Assembly: GCA_009741485.1 (NCBI GenBank)
Contig: CM019236.1
Coordinates: 42,801,791 to 42,865,790 of the forward strand
Length of the DNA stretch: 64,000 nucleotides
Origin: Malurus cyaneus samueli
Lineage: Eukaryota; Chordata; Aves; Passeriformes; Maluridae
Direction of reading: 5' to 3'
The notes beneath the pieces were generated by a model that was given only the letters and a program-made list of their open reading frames with translations, had not been told where the DNA came from and made no database searches. Of the stretch, positions 50,201 through 62,800 are shown in pieces (positions within the stretch are counted from its first letter, which is position 1; each line of letters starts with the position of its first letter). Made by a program: the position numbers and the translations under genes.

Positions 50201-53200
50201 ACTGAGCTCTAGGAAAAAGAGGTTTTGTCAGCCTTCAGAGAAATTATACCACCTGAGCTGAGCAACCAGTGCACAGAACGGTGATGCTGTAGGTAGAAGC
50301 CAGTGCCACCCTGCATGCCTGGTCACCTGCTGGAGACTGCTCTAGCACTGCCCTCGGTTTTGTGGGTGATTAGAAACTCTGGCTTCCTTTTCCCCCTAGT
50401 CTGCGATGCTTGAGGAACTGAGAACATGAGAGCAAGGAGGACAGGTCCTCGGAAAAGGTCTGAATGCCATCTGGGAGTATCTATTCTGCTTATGGCAACA
50501 TTAAGGTGAACATTGAAAGGAAGCAGGCTCAGCCCTGCCTGAGAGAATGTCCCTTGCTCATACGTTTTGTTAGCTTCATGGAGGTTGTGTTTTAGTTACT
50601 TGTTATAGCCTTTCCCTTACTGAATGCAAGCAAGAACTTTCCCAAAGGCTGCACCATTGACTTGACTTTGCCCTTGTGGTCAGAAGGAGCACATTTAGGC
50701 TAGTCCAAAGCATTTCTCTCTTCCCATCTTTGAATACTTAATTATTCCATAAAAATTATACATGTTTAAACAATGAGGGACTTCCCATAGCATCTGCTTT
50801 TAAATCTGGCCAGGAACCAGCTGGGGATACAGGGCAGAGGTTTATTTGGACCAATAAAGGTACATCACTTAGCAGTGTAAGCGTTTAAAGTGCTGCAAGC
50901 CACAAGGGCAGAATTTTTCTCTGACATGGACCACTGTAATTAGTAGACAGTGGTCTGTCTGTAACTCACCTAGTATGAGACCAACACAACAAGGTAATTC
51001 TTGTCCAAACAGGTGCACTTTTAGCTCAGGCCCAGTGAGTATCATGGTGTAATGACAGAGCTGCTAGCTAAGCTACCATGGAAACTTGTTTGACGTGAAA
51101 TCCTCCAACTCCCCTTAGCCTCTTGCTGGGAAAAGGGAGATCAATGATATTGAGTCTGTGTCACTGCACAGGGCAAACTCGTAAGTCTTAACTCACACTC
51201 TTATGAAAACCTCATGCTCAGAGCTGTCAAATTCTGAAAGACTGTAGGATGAGAACAGGGGTGGGTTGTGGTTGGGTTTTTTTTAAATTTGTACATATTC
51301 ATGACTACTTTGTCCTTTTACTTGAGTCTAGAATTATAATTTGGCTAAAAGGACAGAGTTTTTTTGCTGTTTAAAAACTTTAAAATTACTACTCTCTGTG
51401 TGAGGTACACTCTGAGGCTTACATTACTTGGTGGACATGTTTAAGTGATGCCTATAGATGTGTGTGTGTATTTCATAGGTATAGTATGGCTTCTGTGGCT
51501 CAGCACTGCAAAGCCTGCTGTTCTTTTCTGAGGCTTGTTTTGGTCAAAGCACTTCAGCTGCTTCAAACATTGTTAGGCTGCTTGTTGTTCTAATTGTTCT
51601 CAAATGAGGCTAAACAGCTATCAGAGCTTTTGCAGATTTAAAGTATCCTTTGAGCTGCCTTGATCTTCGTGTGTTGTCCACCAGGGGCTGCCTGTTGTTC
51701 TGCATGTTGAAAGCAAGGCATATATTTGAGAGTCTAAGCAAGAGTTAGTGGGCTGGATTTTCTGCTAGCTTAGCACTGGGCTGACATTTTCCCTGTTTGT
51801 ATCAGCTGATGCCTATACCAGGAGCTGGTATCAATGCTGACTTCTTCTGAAAATTGTGCTCTGGGGATCTAATACACAGCTTTACTTCTGAAAATGTTGA
51901 CCTTGCTCTGTGAAAATTCAGCAAAGGGACATCATGTCCAAAGTGTCCAAGAAGGACAGGTGCCTGTGATGTCTCCTGCAGATACAGCCGTACAGGAGTA
52001 GTGAGGCATTTTCTTCTGCAACAGTACAAACTTCCAGAAGAGTGGCTAATCAGCAGAGAAAAGAAGAGCAGTAGGGCTGAAATATCTCTCTTGGGCATCT
52101 CATATATCTCCCAGAGGTTTTCCTTGGGAGTTTAAACAACCTTTTCATAAGTTGCTGGTCTGAGTAAAAAGGCATGGGGAAACCCATGTTTTCATATTGT
52201 GTTGGGTTCGTATTGGGTTTTCATATTGTGTTCTAGTCAGGGCAACAGTAGCACGATCTCCTTTATTCTTGGAAAGCAAGAGCAAAGCCTGAGGGTTTGA
52301 TTCTTACCTGAAGTCATAAAACTCTTTATCATACAGTTAGCTTGAAGCACTTGAGCAGCTTCAGTGAAACTATGCCTTTGCACTTCACTGAACCACAGTC
52401 AGAGTGATTGTGTCTTGTGGAACTGAGACATGAGTGAACTGCAGCTCTGAATGAAATGAAGGGGAACATCCCCATCATTGCTGGAGTCCTTAATCCTTCT
52501 TTGGGTACTGAGCTTCTTCCTGGGTTCCTGCCCCCTATAGTGATGGGGAGATGTGGGTGAGCACTGTCATTTTCAGAGTCGCAGTTAAGAAATGTCGTTT
52601 ACCCTCCACCTGTTGCTTTGTTGTTTCCCTTAGGCTGAGAAAGAGGACTGAATTTTCAGTCAGTGTTGCTTGGTAGCCATGTGGGAAGCATAATTCTCAG
52701 CAGTGGTAGTGCAGAAAAGCACTTTGCACATGTGTGTATATTATACATTTCTTGTGTGCAGAGCCAACCTAACAGGGCTTGACAGCAGTCCTTGCAAGAC
52801 CTTTCTTCTGGGTGGTCTCCTTTCCCTTTTGTGATGTGTAGGAACCTTCTTTCTGGTAACCTTGGATTCAGTTTACTCTCATCACTGAATTGCTGAATTG
52901 CTTTCGCATAATAGACTAGAGACACAGTCCCAGTCTCACTGCTTTGTGGTAACTTCTTGGTCTGCTGTGAAGCAACAACGTAGAGGTAGCCATTGAATCT
53001 TTTCCAGCAGCATGGAACTTGCTGTTCTGACTCTTGGGGAGGTCATCATCTCAGGTTTGACACTGTCCTACCACCAGGACACCCCATTTTGTCCCTGGGA
53101 ACATGCGTGGCCAGGAAAGCGTACTGAGTGGTTGGAGTCAGAGCTGTGAAGATTTAAGTCAAGCCCTGGTTCACGGGAGATTTTTCCATGTGCTGCTGAT

Positions 53201-53635
53201 GTCCATAAGGACTCAAACATATACTTGCTTACACGGAGATGCTTTCCTGAAGCAGAGTTGTCAGTCTTTTCTACAGGTATCACAGGATGCCCTCCCTTAT
53301 TCTGCTTCATGTATCTGGTACTAGAATGATCATTTCCTGTTAAATGAAGGCACTTAATCAGTCCTCTTCCCCTTGGAAGAAGGACTTTTGGGGATATTGT
53401 TATATCATTTAAAATAATATTTTGGAATTTGAGTTTACATTGCTTTATTTTTCACTTGAGGTGACTGTATATAAATATTTTCCTCTATTTTATCATTGCT
53501 GATAAAGTAAGCCTACAGTATACAGACAAATAATTTGCCTTTGATGTATTGAAACTGTGAGATATAAAGTAGACTTCTCTTCTTGTGTCCATGTTCCTGA
53601 CTATAACTCTGTTCTTCTGTGTTTTTATAAGTTGG

Positions 53636-53641
53636 AATAAA
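53636..53641 (+). terminator. PSD3: Candidate distal poly(A) signal AATAAA of PSD3
   Basis: A canonical hexamer at the end of a 240-base AT-rich stretch (53400-53640) that looks like the end of a vertebrate 3' UTR. A T-rich element lies about 45 bases downstream (TTTTTATGTC). A second AATAAA is at 53770-53775. No competing gene boundary is seen before it. This would give a 3' UTR of about 9.3 kb. Confidence 0.45.
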
Positions 53642-55319
53642 TGTTGCTTACGGGCAACAAAGAGCCTGCAAGCTTCCCAATAATTTTTATGTCATTCAAC
53701 TCAAGCAACCCTATTGAAGGATCTCACATATGTATAATGATATATGTATATGTACAAACTTTAGAAAGAAATAAACCAAATGTATTTCACGTTCTGCAGC
53801 TGAATGGTTTTTATTTGAACCTTTTCTGTTGTTCCTACAATTAAGAACGTGAGGGTGGCTTTACAGTGGCTGGCTGTCCTATTTCTGTGTTCTGGCAGCC
53901 AGTAGTTTCAAGGTTTCCTGAGCTGGAGCATACATGTGCTGTCTGCCTTACAGAAACACAGTCCAGATCTGACCTGCAGTTGGGGTAACCAATGGAGCCA
54001 GTGGCACTGCCTGCACATTAGTCCTGTGTGAGGGCAGCTGGAGTGCATCTTTCTTCCTTCTGCACCTGTACAAGCGGCGGCATCCCTTCCAGCTGTTTCA
54101 GGGTGTACAGCCTGCAGAGCTACCACAGCTTGGTGTGAAGAGACAGCAAGAAGAGAATTAACTGACTTAAAATGGGTTAACCGGCATGTGGGTGGAAAGA
54201 GAGGCTGCAGCAAACAGCTGTTCAGAAATGGCTGGGAGTTGATCTCAAATTTTGTATGCGATAGTTTGAAGGCACTGAAGAGGTTGGGAATTGCTGCTGT
54301 TGTGGTAGATGGGGAGTAAAGACCCATGAAAGGCAGAAGAGTCAGAAAGGAAAAAGATGAAGTGCAAAAAGACAAAGGTGGGAGCGGTTAAGAAATGGTG
54401 GCTGTCCAAAGTAATGAGAAGGAGTCTGCACAACACCGCCTTGTGCTTGTGGTTCTTGGGTTGGACACGGCTCAGCATGGTAAGTTAGTACACCATGGGG
54501 AGAGTGAGTCACAGGGCAAATGGAGAGGATGTGTCCAAAACAGGTGGGGCATGCTCTAGCTTTACAGCAGGGCTAGAAGCTTGTACTTGGAGATAATAGT
54601 AAGGAAGACATGTTGTTTCTTACAAGATTTCTGTGAATGTTTGACAAAAAGAGGTGATTGTTTCTTTTCATTTTTCCTCAGTGTGTTGCCCTTAGATGAA
54701 TGTTAAGACTTTCACACTTGAGATAGTTCCCTGTTTGTTTGTTTTTTCACATTATGCCTTGGGATATCAGATTTTTCTTTGTTGTTCTATCCTGGTTGCT
54801 TCAAAGCACTTGGGATTTTTGATTCTAATGCATGCTTCTGGATTAATATGTCTTTAATGAAAAGGCTAAACAAAGTGGTGGTAAGGATGGGTGGGAGTAT
54901 TTTACCAAGATGTATTAAATGCCTCCTGTAATGAATGTTTGAACTGTGTCTGAATGTTAATGTCAGTACTGCTCACCACATCTTTTCTTATTTTTTCTTC
55001 CTAGCTGACAGTCAACGCCAAGCATTTTCTGGTGATTTTTCTGCCTGGAATCATTAGTCACATCACGTTACTTACAATGCAATAAGCTAGAACAAAATGA
55101 CAGAACAGGTGCAAAGTGAAAGACAGATGCATTTATATTCTCTTCATTGTCCATTTTCATTTCAAGTATCCAAGTACAGAATATAATTATCAAGGAAGAC
55201 TGAAAGGACTTGTTTGTGTATGCAGGAGAAACCACTACTCTACAGCAGCTACACATCTCTTTGGCTATTTATAAATAATGTAGCACAAGAAAGAGACATA
55301 GCCCAAATTAATGCACAGT

Positions 55320-55490
55320 TTGGTCAGATATTGTCATGGGTACCTCTAGTCTGGAAATGAGAAGGAAGTTTTTACCCATCAGAGCACTGATGTACTGCAG
55401 TGGCCTCCTAATCTACAAGATAATGCCAAAAGGACCCAGTAGCTTCTAAGGTAGAGCTGGAAAAGGAATCATGTGATGATAACCCAGGTT
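55320..55490 (+). mobile_element. Possible ancient CR1-type 3' fragment
   Basis: The part 'GGAAATGAGAAGGAAGTTTT' followed by 'TACCCATCAGAGCACTGATG' and 'TGCAGTGGCCTCCTAATC' has the order of the CR1 3' region (start of 'AGGAAGTTTTTTACCCAGAG', 'TGGAACAGCCTCCC'). Divergence is high and I would not rely on it without an alignment. Confidence 0.3.
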
Positions 55491-58400
55491 TTCATTTGTC
55501 GGGCCTGTTTCTTTCTATGTTTGCCACTAAACTGATGTTTCTCAAATTACATCAGCCACTATGCTAACTGCCCAGAAAAAGGGCCATCCTGAAAAATATG
55601 AATTACTGCACAACAGCTACCTTGCCAGGTTTGCTGTCTCATGGTCATGGCCATTTTAGGAATCTCTTCTGGTCCCATTCCAGAGTTAGTTTTTTAATCA
55701 GGACATAAATTATGAGGGTTTTTGTTTTGCTGGTCTGCTCTTCACAATAAGATGCAAAGACAAGGGGCTAAACTGAGTTCAGGTGAGCGAATCAAGGCTA
55801 AGTAGACTTCTTTGACTTGAAGAATGTGGAAGGTAATATGTTTCTGTTATGAACTGGAAGTTTGTGGGTATGATTTGATCCCCTCTACCCAGGCAGGGTG
55901 TATCAGTAATAGACTTAAGTTTGTCCCAATGTCAAGCTTGGGAAGTCCATAGTTTGGTTCAGATTTTGCTGCATTTGGCCAATGAGGGTAAATTAACAAG
56001 GGTTGTGTCATGTCTCAGGGAGGAACTTTAGCAGAGAAAGGGAGGCACAAGAGTGGCAAAAACATTTGTTCCAGAACGGTGATGAATAAGGTAAAAAAAA
56101 AACAGATAAAGAGGAAAGGAAAGGGGAGGCTTCTGAAAGGAGGAGTGCAAGTGCCTACAAATGCATCACTGATTTGCAGCCTGATTCCATCAGGAATTCC
56201 TTTCAGTACTGTGTCTGAAAAGCTTGCTTTCAGGGGGTGGGCTTCAGAGGGATACATTTCCACTATGGTGATATGTCTTGGAAAGAGGTAAGGTAAGGGA
56301 TTTGTAAGATTTGAGTGTGTGAATTAAGCACTTTTATAATTGTGTGTAATAGGGTGGAAAATAGTATAATTGCAGATTAGCAGTAGTGGTGTGTTTGTTT
56401 GATAATCAGTATATTGATTACATGATAGATTGACCAGTTCTTTAGTAGCATGTTGCTTAATTACTAAAACCTGTAATTTTGTTGTATCAGTTACATCTCA
56501 ATCTTGCAATCAAAATGGAGGGAGTTGCTTTCCAAAATAATAGTTATGCTAGGGGAAAGAACATTTCCTGCCTGGTCTGAACTTGCTTCAGCCACAGCAC
56601 GTTTACCATTGCAAGGGTATTTGCAGGAATGTCTGTAAATATTTGAGTTACACCAGTGATCGCAAGCCGCAAGTTAAATTGGATGAGTCTTGAGAATGCA
56701 AACATGGTGAAAAGGACATACTGGGAAAGTGAGGTCTGTGAGTTGAAATCTCGGGGAAAGAGATTCGTAGTCCACGAGCACTGTTTTCTCAGCTAACACT
56801 ACTTGCCTGCATGTGTAAAGGTACTGAGGGGCCTTTATCTTGAAATGTATGGGGAATGTACATGTGGCTAGTAGTCTGCAGAAGAAAGCAGAGTAAAGCA
56901 TTGAAGACTGAAAACTCTGCAGAAAACAGGATTGCAAGGAGGGTTTGCCCAAGGGGAGAGCAACTAGGTTTGTTTGAAGGCCAGAGGCAAGACAAAAACT
57001 GAACAAGACTTCTGTAAAGAAAAAGCATGGCAGGCAACTGAACAATACACAGGTTCAGTTATCACTTGGAAAAGACAATCCATTAATAGGAAAGGAACAA
57101 CCTCTTGTGAAGGTTGCCTAGCCCCTCCCTTTATCAGAGAGCCCTTGGTGAAAAGTTCTTAATCCCCCATTTTTTGCAGAAGCATTTTGAACACTGCCAG
57201 GGCTTGCCGTAGGGTCACAACAGCATGCTGTGCACTGGCCTTTGGGGAAAACTGCTCAGAGTTAGCCAAGGTAGATATTCCTTCCTGCACCTGGTAGCTT
57301 GGAAGAGAGCAGGATCCCTGGGGCTGTGTACTGTCTGCTGAATGGAGTGTGTCTTTGCAGAAAGGTCAGAAAGCAAACCCAAAACCAAGCTGAAGCCCAC
57401 TTTTCGTCGTTGCTATACTAAGATTGTTCAAAATAAGTGGTTTGGGTGGGTGGGAATAGTTTGCTTTCTTCCTCTCCAAGAAAATGTCTTTTGTTTAGCC
57501 AAAAATAATCTTTCTGCTGTACCTCACTCAGAAGTGCAGTGTAGATATGCTCCATCAGCTCTTTGGAAGGTACGTATTTTTAGTCAGCTTGGGCATCCTT
57601 CTCCTCTCTGCCCAAATGTCCAGTGTAAAACAAGTACATTTCCTCTTTTCAGGGTAATTCCAATCAGGACTGGTAATCCAAAACAGGTGTTGCTTTGCAC
57701 TTTCTGCAAGTACAGTCTTCAGCACAGACATGTGCCCTGTCCTTTGAGAAGAAATGTTTTTGATCAAGGTGGTGGTGGGGATGCTGCCGTAAGGGTGGAC
57801 GTGCAAAATGCTCCTCTCCAGTCAGATGTGATACCCAGCTCTTGGTGTATTCTCTTTTGATTCCTGTTCCATCCCATCCTGTCCTGGGCTGGACTGTGCT
57901 GAGCATCCTGTTGTAAGTACAGGTACTGAGACTGGGATGGATGGGCCCAATGCCATTTACAGAGTAATTACCTGAGTAAGAAAGACACAAGCGATGCTCA
58001 CCTTGGCAGGAATTTGCAGCGGTCTGTGCATGGGACACGAATACTTTCCATGTCTGGCTGCTGGGACAGTTTTGTGGGGGCCTTGCAGCCAGCCAATGAT
58101 AGCAGGAATGGTGTAAAACCCGAGTCCTGTTACACAGCCGTACCCACGCTGCGTTTCTCAGGCAACTGAAGTGTGGGCGGCAGTTAGAGGTTGTAATTGT
58201 TTCATGGGGAAAAAAAAAAGCCCATATACATACACACGTAGAATTAAAAAATGAAGTGCTCTTTCCTTTTAGCTGCAATTTCTGACTGCACTTTAGACAA
58301 ATTGTCAGAATCCGCATTCCCGCTGGCAGGGAGCCAGGCTCCCTGGCACACTGATTAAACAGTGTGTGGGCAAAATGTAGGCAGATGATGGGGACCTGGT

Positions 58401-59782
58401 ACATTGAAACCTTGGCGAGCTGTGTTTTCCTTTGCTGCTGATTTCTTTTTTCTCTCCAAACTCAGGCTAGTTTTCTGGCCATCCTGCACTAGATGTTTTG
58501 TATTGTTGAGCATCCGACTTTGGGAATGGAGAAGAAGCATGAAGCCACAGAGGTAGCTGCTCAAGGTGCATAATCCCTAGCTGCTTGTTCCCCTGCAGGT
58601 GAGCATGTAACCCTCTGAGTGCCCTGAAGGTAGCAGAGAGACCAAAATGTTGGGCTGCAGTAACATAAAGGGAATTTCTGCATGTAGATGGGAAACAGCC
58701 TCTGTGAAGGATACGGCCAGTAAAACAAGGACTTCTGGTCCAGGTTCAGCCTTCCTGGGAGCTCCATCTGTGACAGCTCCTCTTCAGTGAGCTGTGCTGC
58801 CTTTCTCCATCCTGGGGCACTGGGCTCCATTCAGCTGACAATCACTGGAGTTGGAGATTTTGAGACGTCACATTTCTAATCAATCTACTGCTTAAAGCTT
58901 GCATCTGTGTGAAGACATGGGACTGTTGCATTGTTCACAGGATATGTGTCTGCCTGTCATGGTGGGCACCCTTGGTTTATACTGACTTGCGTGTTCACTT
59001 TCTTTTTATCTGGTTTGTCATCATTTCTCTTAGGGCTCGACCAATACACCGTCAGGAAGGTGAGATGAGTTTGTCCAGCCTTTGGAGCCATAGCAGGCAT
59101 TCAGTGGAGACAATTTTCATGGACATAATGGTTGAGCTCCACTGTGAATCAAGGTTGCCCCACTGCCATGTCTGATATCACCACAAAGGATTTGACTCTA
59201 TAGCTACACCTCAAGTGAGGTAACTCTGCTTTTAAAATGGATGAGCTGCACTGCACTGAACGCTGGTGTGGACATCCCAGTTCAGAGGCAGGGTGCTCTC
59301 CATGTGGCCTAGCTTCCAGAGCAAGGCAAGATGTTTCTGCTTTCAAAATACAGACATAAAACCTCAATCTCTTTTTTAAATTCTACAGCAATTCGATTCA
59401 CATCTTTATTTAATTCTTCTCAAACTTCTTAAGAAATCTGGCACAAACTAGTCTCTGGAGATATTTTGCAGCCCTCTGGGTTCTTTCTGCACTTAGGATT
59501 CATCAAATATGTCTTGATGTTTAGTTCAGTGTGCAGCCTGACTGTCAGGCCCCCTTTGCCAAGTGTTAGGAGCTGCAGGGTCTCGTGTGTGCTGATGGTG
59601 CATTCTGGGGCTCAGCCTGTCATGATTGCAGAGCAGGGTCTAGTGCTCCTGGTAGGAGCTGTTTGCTCCAGCACAGCTGCACTGTGGTCTGCCTTTGTGC
59701 ACAGGAGCCTGAGAGGGTTCACCTTCAGCTTTNCCAGGGCCAGAGCTGCGTATGTGCCTGCCAGTTCTGCCTGTACTATTTA

Positions 59783-59845
59783 ACCTGCAAGCTCTTCAGG
59801 GCAGAGACTTTGGCTGTGTACATTCAATATCAATAAATATTAATC
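59783..59845 (+). repeat. Possible ancient L3/CR1 or SINE tail
   Basis: The block 'CTGCAAGCTCTTCAGGGCAG' with 'AGACTTTGGCTGTGTAC' right after it resembles the widespread 'TGTAAGCTCYTCRGGGCAGGGA' tail of old amniote L3/CR1 elements and SINEs derived from them. It is followed by AATAAA at 59832-59837 and an AT-rich end. Confidence 0.45.
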
Positions 59846-62800
59846 CTTCTGATTTGCAAACTGCTTGGCTTTCAGGGACTGGTATGACTTTAATGCAAAA
59901 CACCTGGCACAGTGTTTTATGAGCCCTGGGGACAGTTTAACTTGTTCAAATGTGTACTTGGCTTTGAGTCACTAATGTCATCAATCAGAGGAACACTCTT
60001 TTCCCTCTGACTCACCAAAGCTGATTCCTTGAATTTGAGGGGTTTAAATATCCACTCGATTCAAGCATTAAGGAGTTTGACTTAAAAGTTCTGGCTGTTG
60101 AAATCACAGGGCTTTCAAAAACAACTGACAACTGACCCCGGCTCCCACAAGTTTAAGGAAAGACCACTCAGGTCTAAAGGTAGAGGATATCCACTAGCTT
60201 TCAGCAGCTGAAAATTGAGCGTTTTTGGCAAAAAAATATAGATTCATTGGCATGCCAAATGCCGAAAACTTCCCCTGTTAATTTGCTCTATTCTGTCTCT
60301 CATCGAAATGGCTTTAAAAAGATGAAGAAAACCAAATTCAGCCCCATGTAATGAGATTTTCACTCTGGGGAAGCCTGATTTTTCCAAAGGATGTTAGAAT
60401 GAGAAGGGGCAAAAAAAAGGTCCCATCCCCTCTTTTTCCATTCAGGTCCCTCTTGTTAAAGCACAACTTTTATTCTGTATTTCCTCAGCAGCATTGACAC
60501 CTGGTGAGTTTTGCAGTCCTTGCACTGTCTCATCTTCAGTGTAGGAATGCTACTGGTTTTTTTTGCTGTTGCTCTTCTGCCTGCTGGTATTACTGGTGCC
60601 ATTGGCGTATGAAATTCCTTGCTTATCTGTGCCTCTTAGTGCTTTTATTGTTGTCCTAACTGACCACATCATGGATCTTCTCCATGGGCTATTGTCCCTA
60701 TGTCCTCTAAGGGGAAAACAAAGCACCCAGAGCCTAATTAACTGGGTCACACAGGAATTTGTGAGCACATCTGGAAGGTGAATTCCCTTTTTCCAGAAAA
60801 AGCAATGAATCATTGTATCACACTCCTTTTTTTAGCTGTATTCAGTACTTTGACAGCTTTAACTCCTTTATGAAGATCATCCCTTCTTAGTCTTACCCTT
60901 CATTTTTGCTCTCAGCTTGTTCAGTTATGAATTGCCATCAAGGGGGACTTTGCAACTGGCTGAATCTCTGCAGTTCTAACACCTCTAGCCTATGTGCAAC
61001 TCTCTTTGCTTGGAGCAGAGCCCTTCTTTTGGACCCAACAGTAGAACAGAACAGACGTATTTGTGGTCACCTGCACTGCAGTCATCATCTGAGTTCAGAG
61101 TTCTGCTGTGCTAAACAATGTGTAGGCCTCCCATGCTGTCAGACTGTGGATTTATTCCAAAGATTTATGCCCAAGCCAAAATTCAAGAGTGGGAGGTTTG
61201 TTGGACTTTCTGCTGTTAAATTTTTGTGAGGTCAGGGCCTGCTGTCTGGCTGCAGAGGATGAAGATTAGCAGACAAAATAGTTAGAAAAGAGAGGAAATC
61301 AAAGACAAAGAAACAGGCATACTGTGGCTGTTTGCCCCTAATCAGATGATGGTTACCATTAACTGTTCTTAAAGCTGGTTTTACTCACAATAAACAAAAA
61401 TAGGAGCTGTTTTGATTGAGGGTGGAGGTTAGGTCTGCTCTAGCAGTTCTGCCTTAGCATTTCCATCCTGCCAGGTGAGAAAAGTAAAGCACGACTTCAA
61501 ACAAAGCTAAGCCCTCGAACCTTTCTGGTTTTTCTACTTAAGCATAGAATAAATTATACAGTATTGGCACAGTCTCCTTATTAATTTCACTCTGTAAGCA
61601 ATCATAAAGCATTTAGTTTTAACATGAAATATTCAAGTTCTTCTCTGTTTGTTTTTGAATTCCTTATGTATAATTTAAAGAATTTGCTAACTCAGAGGTT
61701 ATTAAACATGGATATGTCAGATTACAACTAAGATGAAGAAGAAGGACAAGGATACTGGAAACTGAAGGATTTGCCAAAACTGTAACAAAATGTTTTGAAT
61801 GCAAGGTTTTTCCTTGGATGATGCAAATAAGAAATAATCCCTGATACTAGGGCTAGGAATGACCTTGTTGATAATGTGATAGAACCAACACTGCTCAGTC
61901 TGCAAAGCACTGGGTAGGTTTATTATTAGTGGTGCTTGTCTGTCATCCCATGATGACAACAGATTAGTTGACTGACTGCACTGTGTGCTTTAGTGCAGTC
62001 CCAGCTTATGCAAAGGCTGCTCCAGAAAACATCCCCCTGTAGTTCCCACACATCTTGGGCCTAGTTAAACTGCTTTTCACTTGAAAAAGAGGTGCCATGC
62101 TTGCTGTGCTCTGCATGTACCATGCAGCCATAACGGATTTGTAGCATTGTCAAAATGGAGACAGAGAAGTCAAAAGTCAAGAATAAGTCAAAAAAGACAA
62201 GAACTCCATCCATCAGGATGACAATGTGTTGTTCTGGTATCTTCCAGAGCTGTGCTCTGGCTTTCCATGTGCATCCTGGGACTGCCTCCCTTGTAAGCAG
62301 AGGCTGATGAAATCGGGTTGCAGAGAAAGAGCTTTTAAGCTGAAAGTTCTTCTTGCTCCTTCATGGACTTGAGCTATGTCTGCAACACATCAATTTTCCG
62401 AGTCAGATTTCTCCTCTGACTTCTCAAAACAACATTGGCCCTGACAGTAAGCAAGAATGTCCCCACGAATGTCTAGGTCTGGTGTGCTTCTGGTGCCCCA
62501 CAGCATGCCAGCACGTAGTGCTCTGCTCCAAAACCCTGAGCGACAGAATGCCAAATCCTACCAAATCCTACCATCATTCTGTTCATCATTCTCATGAAAT
62601 CCAGTGGATTTCCTGGCTACCTGGACTCTCTCTGGGTGCACAGCTGCAATGCTCTCTTGCTCAGATGTCTGCTCTCATCCGATCCCAGATTATTGGGGTA
62701 CATCCTTGCTGATGCTCCAGCCTTCGGCCCCCAGATTTCTCCGTTAGCTCTTCCACCAGCGGCATTGCCTTCTGTTTGCCCTGAGCTACACAGGACAGGG

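Larger units (their letters stand above)
44348..53660 (+). other. PSD3: PSD3 3' UTR (probable full extent)
   Basis: The 3' UTR begins after the TAG. Its first kilobase is AT-rich and has a near AATAAA at 44893-44898. No splice-linked coding exon is recognised after the stop, and the mammalian PSD3 transcripts known to me have a 3' UTR of several kilobases, so an extension to the signal at 53636 is plausible. The region includes an LTR-like repeat (46800-47225), T/A-rich parts near 47440-47720 and 53400-53640, and unassigned unique sequence. The longest open frame (45273-45905) has no coding signs. The 3' end is inferred. Confidence 0.5.

Noticed and set aside
52189..52232. Near-tandem copy of TTTTCATATTGTGTT
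   Set aside because: Short slippage-type duplication without context.
57664..58404. 246-codon minus-strand ORF as a gene
   Set aside because: No recognisable motif or plausible protein composition; Cys/His/Trp scattered as in translated non-coding DNA.
59039..59064. 26-nt micro-exon between TTTCTCTTAG and GTGAGA
   Set aside because: Too short and without a partner exon; expected by chance.
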